Made by a program: the position numbers and the translations under genes. A DNA stretch of 42,362 nt from Anaerolineae bacterium (GTDB lineage: Bacteria > Chloroflexota > Anaerolineae > Aggregatilineales > UBA2796): NCBI GenBank assembly GCA_019637615.1, contig JAHBVJ010000047.1, forward strand, positions 1 through 42,362, written 5' to 3'. Shown here one piece after another: positions 1 to 9,380 of the stretch. Within the stretch, counting starts at the first letter, position 1. Each line of letters opens with the position of its first letter. A model generated the notes under the pieces. That model was not told the DNA's origin. It saw nothing but the letters and a program-made list of their open reading frames with translations, and did not search any database.

Positions 1-1042
1 TAGACGTTACGCAGTTGAAGGTAACACGAGCCAAGGTTGAAGCAAATAGAGACGCATGGCATGGCGAATGATATTGAGTTTGGCATCGAAAAGTGCCACA
101 TGATACCACCAGCGGTGACATTCAAGACGGACGTAAGCACGTAGTGCCAAGCCGATGTGGTTGCGTTGGCTACGTTCGAGCCGAAATTGACCAGCTTCAA
201 TGCCCGTAAACTGTTTGAGTGAACGGTGATAGCCCTCAATCAGCCATGCGCGGTCAGCATAGGCCTTACGGGCGACTTCGGTCAGGTCGAGCCGACTGGT
301 CGCCCAGTACTCCGCGTTGCCGTGTGGGTCAACCGTCCGAAATACTTTCACCATGCCGTAGCCGCGCAAATGTACCACCAAGCCAAGGTCAGGAATATCC
401 AGCGTATCGACGGCTTGCTGCTGACCAACCCGTAAGCTGACTTGACGGTTACTTTTCAGCCGTGTTAGCCAGTGCCAATCTAACTCGCGCAATAGTTTGA
501 GGTTGTCGAGGCTGCTATACCAACTGTCGAAGGCCACCATAGCTGGCTGGAAGCCACGCGCTTTCGCTACCCGCACCATCGCTTGAAAATGGTCATTCTT
601 ATCCAGCCCATCCTGGACTTTGTTATACAGCCGAAAATCACAGGGCAAGCACGCATTGCCATCCGTCCACACCAAACTGATGAGGTTTATCCCTTGCACC
701 ACCGCATGATGTTTGCCCGACCAATGCCGACTAACCAACGCCATCTGACTGGCATACGGCTTGTCCAAGGTACTGTCATCCAGTACCAATAGCCCTAAAC
801 TCAGGTCGATACAGGCTTGCACTTCACTCCACAAAGCGACACTGTCCGGTGGTAGGCGTTGCAGCAGTCGCGTGTAGGCGTCATGCGCTGGTCCTGTTGC
901 CCCTGCCGGATGGGTGCGGGCTGCTTCCAGCGTGCTAAACACCGTCTGGGCTGCCACTAAGAAATTGATATAGTCGTATTCATTGCATTTCGGTGCGTTC
1001 ATGCCACCATTTTAGCAAGCTTATCCAACTGCGTAACATCTA
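1..1042 (-). mobile_element. IS701-like insertion sequence
   Basis: A single transposase gene is bracketed by terminal inverted repeats. GTTACGCAGTTG at 6-17 is matched perfectly by its reverse complement at 1026-1037, and the match extends outward to position 1 and to 1042 with one mismatch (16 of 17). The outer left boundary cannot be fixed because the window starts there, so a target-site duplication cannot be tested. The right end lies immediately before, or inside, the first codons of a TIR-domain coding sequence. The transposase stop codon lies inside the left inverted repeat, as is common in compact IS elements. The length of about 1.04 kb suits a one-gene element. Confidence 0.85.
7..1002 (-). 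CDS. IS701-like DDE transposase
   Basis: This 331-residue protein is a DDE-type transposase of the kind usually annotated as IS701 family in cyanobacteria and Chloroflexota. It would cut and join the element's ends. Visible signatures are LVLDDSTLDKPYA near residue 73 (first catalytic Asp), MVAFDSWYSS near residue 155 (second Asp), and a C-terminal AWLIEGYHRSLKQ segment that should hold the catalytic Glu. The frame is intact from ATG to stop and fills the space between the inverted repeats, so the copy may be active. Family assignment to IS701 rather than another IS4-related group is from recall of the motif and is less certain than the transposase call. Confidence 0.9.
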   Translation of the reverse strand: MNAPKCNEYDYINFLVAAQTVFSTLEAARTHPAGATGPAHDAYTRLLQRLPPDSVALWSEVQACIDLSLGLLVLDDSTLDKPYASQMALVSRHWSGKHHAVVQGINLISLVWTDGNACLPCDFRLYNKVQDGLDKNDHFQAMVRVAKARGFQPAMVAFDSWYSSLDNLKLLRELDWHWLTRLKSNRQVSLRVGQQQAVDTLDIPDLGLVVHLRGYGMVKVFRTVDPHGNAEYWATSRLDLTEVARKAYADRAWLIEGYHRSLKQFTGIEAGQFRLERSQRNHIGLALRAYVRLECHRWWYHVALFDAKLNIIRHAMRLYLLQPWLVLPSTA

Positions 1043-2000
1043 CTCGTATTCACATAAGGATGAGGAAATCCGTGAGCGAATACTTGTACACCTCGCACCA
1101 CTCAAGCATCAGGGAAAAATCGTGGAGTGGCATGATCGCAAAATTGAACCGGGAGATAGCTGGGCAACCGAAATCAGTTCGCAACTTGATGCGGCTGATT
1201 TAATTCTGCTCCTAGTTAGTGCGGATTTTCTTGCTTCTGAGTATTGCTTCGGCGTTGAAGTAGAAAGAGCGATGTCACGGCTAAAACGTGGAGAAGTTAA
1301 AGTAATACCCATTTTGTTAAAACCTTGCTTGTGGGAAGAATCGCGCTTTAGTGAACTTCAAATACTGCCGCGTGATGCCAAGCCGATTAGCTCTTGGGCA
1401 TCACTTGATGATGCCCTCAAGAACATTGCAACTGAGATCAAATCTGTTGTTTCGGATGCGCCCCCATCGTCTTCGAAACTAGCGACTGAAATCACAAATC
1501 TACTCCACTTCGATACATCGATAAATTTGGTACGTGAGCAAATTCGTGCGTATGCCAATCTATATGAAAGAATACGTCAACACATGCGAGCGTCAGACGA
1601 GCGAACGAATCGAATGCAGAAGATATTCGATAGAATGTATAGCTTATCTACGATTGCTTATCCATTGCTTGATGAACTGAAAAATAGTCCCCTGCCCGGT
1701 GAGCGGTTAGCGGCTGTCGCCATCCTCCAAACTTTTGCCACTGAAGAGCATTTGTCATTCCTCGCGAATTTGGTAAAAACTGAAAAACCGTTCGTGGGTT
1801 ATCAGGCAAGTAGAGCACTCCACTTTGCCGTCGGGTCTCTTGAACCACGCGTATATCCACTTCTGTTAGATACATTGATAAGTACTCAAGCATGGCTCAC
1901 TTCGCGCGGCATTAGTGCCAATAGCGATCGTCAGAGTGTATTAAGTGCCGCTAAAGAAGAGATTCAAAGAGCAATTAGCATATTCTCAGTTACGAAATAA
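993..2000 (+). CDS. TIR-domain protein with HEAT-like C-terminus, start rewritten by IS insertion
   Basis: The frame has an N-terminal TIR domain: SYSHKDE near residue 18, WHDRKIEPGD near residue 47, LILLLVSADFLASEYC near residue 70, and VIPILLKPC near residue 102. Bacterial TIR domains often hydrolyse NAD+ or make nucleotide signals in phage defence. The rest (about 165-335) is helical, and its second half looks like degenerate HEAT/ARM repeats. The only upstream start in frame is a GTG at 993 inside the insertion sequence, so the first 15 or so residues are IS-encoded. The native start and first beta strand probably lie on the other side of the element. No partner effector gene follows. The gene is visibly more AT-rich than its neighbours, suggesting acquisition. 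It may be a broken gene or a newly fused one. Confidence 0.8.
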   Translation: MRSCHHFSKLIQLRNIYSYSHKDEEIRERILVHLAPLKHQGKIVEWHDRKIEPGDSWATEISSQLDAADLILLLVSADFLASEYCFGVEVERAMSRLKRGEVKVIPILLKPCLWEESRFSELQILPRDAKPISSWASLDDALKNIATEIKSVVSDAPPSSSKLATEITNLLHFDTSINLVREQIRAYANLYERIRQHMRASDERTNRMQKIFDRMYSLSTIAYPLLDELKNSPLPGERLAAVAILQTFATEEHLSFLANLVKTEKPFVGYQASRALHFAVGSLEPRVYPLLLDTLISTQAWLTSRGISANSDRQSVLSAAKEEIQRAISIFSVTK

Positions 2001-2111
2001 GAGCGTGCAATTCACTAAGCACCGTGTACTCCCTGCGATGTTCAGACTCGACAAGCGCCGATAAATGCGCGAAAACTATTGAACTAGCTTTTCCTGATAA
2101 AGGTCATACCC

Positions 2112-4162
<2,051 letters not shown>

Positions 4163-4163
<1 letters not shown>

Positions 4164-4765
4164 TGCGCAATTTCCTCGCGGCGGCACTCGGTTTGTTCGT
4201 CGTCGCTGTCGTGGCGTCGGCGGGGATGATCGCGCTTGGCAGGGAACAACCCGCGTTGAACCATGCACAGAAGCGGGAGTTCGCCGTTTGCGAGGGATTG
4301 CCGTGTTTCTGGGAGATGATCGCTGGCGTGACGCCCTACGATGATGTGCGCGAGAAGGTTCGCGAATATCTGATCACCGAGGGACGCGTTGGGCGCACAC
4401 CGTTCTCCATGCCGCTGGTGGGCGTGCGCGGCAACTTGTACTGGGAACCACAAACCCGCCTCGTGACGAGCATCGGGTTGATCAAGTGGCGTCCCCACGC
4501 GCGCAACACGCTGCCGATGCTGCTGGAACTGATCATGCTGTACGGCGAACCCTGCGCTGTCCAGCCGTACAGTAATTCCGTCACGCTCATTTTTCTGCAT
4601 GTGTGGGCAGATTTCCCGCGTGAAGGCGGTAAGTTGACGTTTGCCAGCCGCCCGGAAACGCTGGTATTCGAAAACGTGGATAAAGAGCTATGCGGAGCGC
4701 CAAGCAACGCGTTTTATCCACGCGTGGCATGGCAGGGCGTGGCGACCTTTGACCGCTATCAGTAA
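4163..4765 (+). CDS. Small signal-anchored protein, Chloroflexota-type CxxxPC family
   Basis: This 200-residue protein starts with an uncleaved or cleaved signal segment (residues 1-25, LGLFVVAVVASAGMIALG). The mature part opens with Cys-Glu-Gly-Leu-Pro-Cys-Phe-Trp, followed by a Gly-Val-Thr-Pro turn and an amphipathic helix. I recognise this arrangement (C-x-G-x-P-C-W near a GI/VTPG turn) from many uncharacterised envelope proteins of Anaerolineae, but no function is known. The two Cys residues three apart suggest a disulphide or metal site outside the membrane. The TAATG overlap with the upstream thioredoxin-fold gene suggests co-expression. Its 3' end overlaps the convergent esterase gene by seven bases. 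Confidence 0.75.
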
Positions 4766-5640
4766 GCACGCATGAACGCAGCGATTTCTTCAACTGCCAA
4801 GCGCGACTCCGGCACGATGAAGGGCGGATAAACCTGCCAGACGTGCCACAGCCCGTCATAGATGGAAACGGTAACCTGACCACCCGCCGCACGGATGCGA
4901 TCCGCCAAGATCAGCGCGTCATCCCGCAGCAGTTCGACCTCGCCCGCTTGGATCAGCATCGGCGGGAGTTGGCGCAAATCGGCGTTGATGGGCGATAGGA
5001 GCGGGTGATCAAGCGGCGTACTGCCCGCGTAAAGCTGACCTGCGCGAAACAAGGTACCCCGCGTATAGATCGGGTCGGCGTCGGAGCGTGCGCCCGGACT
5101 GCTGAGAGTCAGATCGCAGAAGGGCGAGAGCAGTACTGCCGCTGATGGCAGCGGTAGGCCGGAATCACGTATTTTTACCATCGCAGCGACTGCCAAACCA
5201 CCACCAGCCGAATCGCCCGCCAGCACGATATTAGACGCGGGGATGGGACGGGAGAGGAGCCATTGATAGGCTGCTATGGTGTCGTCCAAAGCGGCGGGGA
5301 AGACGTGTTCGGGCGCGAGTCGATAGTCCAGATAAAGGGCACGGCGATGGCTGGCGACGCAGATACGCGCGATGAGGGGATGATGTGCCTTGGGCGTGTT
5401 CTGGACGTAACCGCCGCCGTGCAGGTAAAGGATGATGTGGTCGGGCGTGGTAGTGCCGACATCGATCCACTGTGCGGAAATGTCATCGACATTTTGGATT
5501 CGCGTGCCTGCGGGGAGAGGAAAGCCAGTGAGATTCCCCGATTGACGGCTTTCTTCGATGGAGAGCGCGTCGAAATGACTGCGCATCAAGCCGAGGAGAC
5601 GGCGAAATAGACGAGCACGGAGGGATAGGGGACGCTGCAT
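4759..5640 (-). CDS. Alpha/beta hydrolase, HSL-type esterase
   Basis: A hormone-sensitive-lipase type (alpha/beta hydrolase fold-3) carboxylesterase of about 293 residues. The oxyanion-hole motif His-Gly-Gly-Gly is in ILYLHGGGYVQNT, the nucleophile elbow Gly-Asp-Ser-Ala-Gly in VLAGDSAGGGLAVA, and the late His in GLWHVWQVYP. A catalytic Asp is expected in the region around AGEVELLRDDALILAD. Longer frames begin upstream with TTG at 5652, but ATG at 5640 has GGAG six bases before it and is preferred. The gene is convergent with the CxxxPC protein gene and their stop codons overlap. Substrate is unknown; short-chain esters are typical. Confidence 0.9.
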   Translation of the reverse strand: MQRPLSLRARLFRRLLGLMRSHFDALSIEESRQSGNLTGFPLPAGTRIQNVDDISAQWIDVGTTTPDHIILYLHGGGYVQNTPKAHHPLIARICVASHRRALYLDYRLAPEHVFPAALDDTIAAYQWLLSRPIPASNIVLAGDSAGGGLAVAAMVKIRDSGLPLPSAAVLLSPFCDLTLSSPGARSDADPIYTRGTLFRAGQLYAGSTPLDHPLLSPINADLRQLPPMLIQAGEVELLRDDALILADRIRAAGGQVTVSIYDGLWHVWQVYPPFIVPESRLAVEEIAAFMRAY

Positions 5641-5737
5641 CATGATCTCCAATTATATTGCAGGTAACTATCCTACTAAATCTCTCGACAGAGGCAGGCA
5701 ACCACGAACTTCGGATAGATTACGCGATGGCAACGTA

Positions 5738-5797
5738 GTTCACCGTCGGACAGTGAACCGTTAGGCTTAGATCCCGAATTCCTTGAGGGACTCAGGC
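5738..5797 (-). repeat. Dispersed repeat, copy A
   Basis: On the minus strand this reads GCCTGAGTCCC, then AAGG, TTCG, AGCCTAACGG, then a GTTCAC...GTGAAC stem. The same order of blocks occurs at 39137-39195 and 42169-42230. It is intergenic, between the esterase gene and the secreted-protein gene at 5944. It is the most diverged of the three copies. Confidence 0.65.
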
Positions 5798-5852
5798 TTA
5801 ACATCAGGGTTTCGGGTAGAGATGGATGCGACCACCAACCTGTCAAATCCAT

Positions 5853-5858
5853 TATAAT
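5853..5858 (+). promoter_or_regulatory. Candidate -10 element for the 5944 gene
   Basis: A perfect TATAAT lies about 90 bases upstream of the chosen ATG at 5944. No good -35 match is visible at 16-18 bases upstream, so this is a partial promoter prediction. Confidence 0.4.
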
Positions 5859-5943
5859 ATAAGGTGGCACGGACGCTCTTCTTCCGTGTACAGTGGTTTG
5901 GGAGTTGAGCGTTCGCTGTCCTTCTTCTAGGGAGGATCGATCT

Positions 5944-6915
5944 ATGTCACGCTCAGGCAGACTCCTCACAAATACTTTAATGGCATCTGTCTCCACAATC
6001 ATCTTTTTGTTAAGCTTCGTCTCTAGTAGTACTCCCGCTGATGCATCGCGCGCCATCCGATTTGCAGCTACCACCACGATCAAAGCCAAGTCGCCGACCG
6101 GCATCGTACCAAAATCGGGGCATTGGGAAGGTAGCGATCCAGCAATTTCGTTCAATGTTACAGAGAACGGGATAATCATCAATTTTTCCATCGCACTGAC
6201 TCTGTATGCCTTCGCGACATGTACCGTGTGGGCACCTAGCGATCCTGCTATAGAAGCGAATAAAACGTTTACTTTCAACGACGAACTTGACGCCTCAGAT
6301 CAATCGTTAGGCACATTAATGAATCAGGTGACGGGAAAATTCAAAACGGCAACGAGCGCAAGCGGTAGTATGTCCATCCACTTTTGTACAATGGATCAGG
6401 GTAACGTGGTGATGTTTGAAGATGCAGCAAAAGGAAATTGGACTGCGAAGTGGAAATCGCCAGCCATCATCAGCGACAGACAAAAGGTACACCCGACACC
6501 GCTCCCGACACATGTGCCTATCGCCAACGACTACACGCCGTGGGCAGTGGACGCGGTTACTGAGCCGCTCATTTCGCCAACGGGATTGACGCTTGAACGT
6601 GTGGTGATGACGCGTAGCGTTGATAGCAGCAATTGCGCGTTAGAGGTGACAAATACGTTTACGACAGCAGATGATACGATCTATGTAGTGGCGGTCATTT
6701 TGAACCTCAAGGAAGATACAAGGTTATCAAGTTCTTGGAAGGGGCCTGATCTGTTTTGGGGATACACAAATTTGGCTGGTATTGAGGCAGCACGCCAATG
6801 TGTGTACTTTTACATAGACACCGATGGGTTAGCGCCCGGTGTTTTCACGGTGTTTTTCATGGCGGACGATTTACAGACACCGCCGCTGAGGTTCACGATT
6901 GAACAGGCTCAGTAA
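5944..6915 (+). CDS. Secreted protein of unknown function
   Basis: A protein of about 323 residues with an N-terminal signal peptide (basic MSRSGRLL, then a hydrophobic segment LMASVSTIIFLLSFVSSS, then Pro-Ala-Asp-Ala-Ser as likely cleavage region). The frame is open further upstream, but ATG 5944 is preceded by GGGAGGA at a suitable distance. The mature protein is rich in beta-strand-like alternation and small polar residues, with a Pro-Thr-Pro-Leu-Pro-Thr linker near the middle separating two probable beta-sandwich domains. I do not recognise either domain. Base composition is lower in GC than the flanking genes. It stands alone, with a dispersed repeat and a -10-like sequence upstream. Confidence 0.65.
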   Translation: MSRSGRLLTNTLMASVSTIIFLLSFVSSSTPADASRAIRFAATTTIKAKSPTGIVPKSGHWEGSDPAISFNVTENGIIINFSIALTLYAFATCTVWAPSDPAIEANKTFTFNDELDASDQSLGTLMNQVTGKFKTATSASGSMSIHFCTMDQGNVVMFEDAAKGNWTAKWKSPAIISDRQKVHPTPLPTHVPIANDYTPWAVDAVTEPLISPTGLTLERVVMTRSVDSSNCALEVTNTFTTADDTIYVVAVILNLKEDTRLSSSWKGPDLFWGYTNLAGIEAARQCVYFYIDTDGLAPGVFTVFFMADDLQTPPLRFTIEQAQ

Positions 6916-6950
6916 CGGGTTGAGGTTAAGAAGTCACTGAGCCATACAGG

Positions 6951-7397
6951 TTATTCGACTACTTCGAAGATCGCTTCGATCTCGACGGCAAAGCCATTCG
7001 GGAGCGAGGCAAAGCCCAACGCGCTGCGGGCGTGAAACCCGCGCCCTTCTTTGCCAAGGATGTCCCAGATCAACTGGGATGCGCCGTTGATGACGAGATG
7101 CTGCTCGACAAAATCCGGCGTCGAATTGACCGCGCCGAGCACTTTTACGCAGCGGACGTTGTTCAGCGTGTGCGTCAGCGTGTAGACCGCTTGCAGAAGC
7201 TGTACGCCGCAGACGCGCGCCGCTTCTTGCCCGACATTGGTGGTGTATTCGCGGCCTAGTTTGCCCTGATAGCCTGTCGAGACGTGACCGGATGTGTAGA
7301 TCGTGTTCCCGATGCGCGTGGCGGGCGCTAGATTGGGGATGGGTTTGTAAGCAGTCAGATCAAGACCCAATTCGGCTGCTTTTTCATCAGGCGTCAT
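6951..7397 (-). CDS. RidA family protein
   Basis: A 148-residue member of the RidA/YjgF/Rid superfamily, a group that includes imine/enamine deaminases removing reactive 2-aminoacrylate. Visible features are IGNTIYTSGHVS near the start, the trimer-interface region, ARSALGFASLPNG with the conserved Arg, and VEIEAIFEV at the end. The open frame begins 23 codons earlier, but ATG at 7397 has AAAGGA upstream and gives the usual start, MTPDEKAAELGLDL. The length and the LGLDL...KPIPNL N-terminal extension suit the subgroup whose members are about 150 residues. Whether it is a true deaminase cannot be decided from sequence alone. Confidence 0.9.
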   Translation of the reverse strand: MTPDEKAAELGLDLTAYKPIPNLAPATRIGNTIYTSGHVSTGYQGKLGREYTTNVGQEAARVCGVQLLQAVYTLTHTLNNVRCVKVLGAVNSTPDFVEQHLVINGASQLIWDILGKEGRGFHARSALGFASLPNGFAVEIEAIFEVVE

Positions 7398-7613
7398 GCG
7401 AGAAAATCCTTTCAATTGTGAAAAAACGAACACCCTACGATTATGCAACGCCACTCGATTAGGCAAGACTGTCCCTTTGCCCTGAGTGACGGTGCTCTTT
7501 ACGGTAAGGGAGAGGTCGGCACCGACTCAATTTCCATCTGTTGAGCCGCCATTTATCGACGGTATGTTTATAATGTGAAATAGAAACCTTATCTAAGTGA
7601 GTAGTGCATTATT

Positions 7614-9380
7614 ATGTCCATTGAAGACCATCTTCACAATCGCATTGATCTGGTCAACATTCCGTTCACGGATCGCGGTTCGCGCATCATGCTGTTTCAG
7701 CACGGTGACAGCTTGTCGTTCCGGTTGGCTGAACGTTGGACGAAATGGGAAAATGAAGTAGGCCATTATCGTCAACGTCCGCCGATCATTGATGATTTTC
7801 GCTTTGTCGATGAACAGGGCAATACCGTCCCGTTTACTCGCGATACTCAGCCCTACAAAGCCTCGATGTGTACGTCCATCGGGAATTTCGATTGGACGTT
7901 CATCGACACGGAAACGTTGTATTTGCGATTGCCAGCGGGGCGTTACCAATTAGTGTTCGAGGTACGCGGGGATCGCGGTCAGATCGACTCACGCGGGGGG
8001 ACATTCCACGGCAAACGCAGCGTGGCCTACACGACCAACGCACACATCGTGCAAAATTCCATCAAACAGCTCGACAACGGCAATTTTCAGACGACGTTGG
8101 CGTTGAATGCTGCCGACGGGAACGCGCTGGTGCTGAACATCACGCCGCGTCTCGGTTATCAGCGCTCGATCCCGCAGGCCGAGGCCGTCTTCGAGCAGTC
8201 GCAGAGCCGCTGGCAGAAGTGGTTCGAGGCCGTGCCGCCCGTGCTGGAAGCGTATCAGGAGCAGTATTATTACGCGTGGTGGATCATGCGGGCGGGGCTG
8301 CTGAGTACGCGCTTCTTCTTCACGCGGGAAGCGCTGGCACCGTCCAAAGTGCATTACGTGGGCGTCTGGCAGTGGGATCAGTTCTTCCACGCCATCGCGT
8401 ACCGCCATGTGGATTCACAGCTCGCGGAAGATCAACTGCGGATCATGCTCGATCATCAGCAGGAAGACGGGATGCTGCCCGACGCCATCCATGACGAGGG
8501 GTTGATCGTCCACCTGACGAAGCCGGTTGATGCTGCCGTCACCAAGCCGCCACTCATCGCGTGGACGGTGCTCAAGCTGTACGAAAAATCGCGACACATG
8601 GATTTTCTGTACGAAGTCTACGAGTCGCTGGTGCGCTGGCACGAGTGGTGGATGCGTGACAATATCAACGCGTGCGGCCTATGCGAGTACCGACATCCGT
8701 TTTCGTCCGGCCTCGATGACAGCCCGCTGTGGGATGACGGGGTGCCCGTCGTCGCGCCGGATTTGAACACCTACCTGTGCGTCCAATGCGAGAGTCTCGC
8801 CAAGATCGCGACGATCATCGGCAATGAGAAAGACGCCGAGTTTTATACCGAACGGGCGGAATTCTGGGCAGCGCAGATGCAGCGCGTGATGTGGAACGAG
8901 CAAAAAGGCATTTTCGACGCTTTGTATCAAGAGAAGCCAATTGATGTGTTCACGCCGTTCCAACTGCTGCCGATGTGGACGGGACGGATGCCCCAACGCA
9001 TTAATGAGCGCCTGATCGCGCATCTGACCGACCCCGCGCATTTCTGGACGAAATGGCCTATCCCTAGCGTCTCGGCCTCCGATCCGAAGTTCAACCCGGA
9101 GCAGATGTGGCGCGGCCCGACATGGCCTAATATCAATTTCCTATTCGTGGAAGCGCTGGAGCGGATCGGGCAAACGGAATTGGCACAGCAGTTACGCACC
9201 AAGACGCTGGATTTGATCATGCAGCACCGCGATATTTACGAATACTACAATCCGATTACGGGCACCCGTCCGGTTAAATCGGCACCCATATTCGGTTGGA
9301 GTTCCGCCGTCTTCATCGATCTGGCGATCCAAGAGACGGCCTATGTTCAGCAGCGGCAGCAGCAGTCCGTAGCGACTTAA
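7614..9380 (+). CDS. GH63-type glycosidase (mannosyl-/glucosylglycerate hydrolase-like)
   Basis: A 588-residue six-hairpin glycosidase with an N-terminal beta domain (about 1-200) and an (alpha/alpha)6 catalytic domain. Signatures are GVWQWDQFFHAIA (Trp252-Asp255), DGMLPD (285-290), SGLDDSPLWD (Asp368, Asp369) and MWRGPTWPNINFL (about 499-510), as in GH63 and the related trehalase-like families. GH63 bacterial members include mannosylglycerate/glucosylglycerate hydrolases. The neighbouring convergent gene encodes a GH13_18 phosphorylase, a subfamily that contains glucosylglycerate phosphorylases, which makes a compatible-solute role plausible but unproven. No signal peptide is seen, so it should be cytoplasmic. 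The stop codons of the two genes share the palindrome TTAA. Confidence 0.82.
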   Translation: MSIEDHLHNRIDLVNIPFTDRGSRIMLFQHGDSLSFRLAERWTKWENEVGHYRQRPPIIDDFRFVDEQGNTVPFTRDTQPYKASMCTSIGNFDWTFIDTETLYLRLPAGRYQLVFEVRGDRGQIDSRGGTFHGKRSVAYTTNAHIVQNSIKQLDNGNFQTTLALNAADGNALVLNITPRLGYQRSIPQAEAVFEQSQSRWQKWFEAVPPVLEAYQEQYYYAWWIMRAGLLSTRFFFTREALAPSKVHYVGVWQWDQFFHAIAYRHVDSQLAEDQLRIMLDHQQEDGMLPDAIHDEGLIVHLTKPVDAAVTKPPLIAWTVLKLYEKSRHMDFLYEVYESLVRWHEWWMRDNINACGLCEYRHPFSSGLDDSPLWDDGVPVVAPDLNTYLCVQCESLAKIATIIGNEKDAEFYTERAEFWAAQMQRVMWNEQKGIFDALYQEKPIDVFTPFQLLPMWTGRMPQRINERLIAHLTDPAHFWTKWPIPSVSASDPKFNPEQMWRGPTWPNINFLFVEALERIGQTELAQQLRTKTLDLIMQHRDIYEYYNPITGTRPVKSAPIFGWSSAVFIDLAIQETAYVQQRQQQSVAT

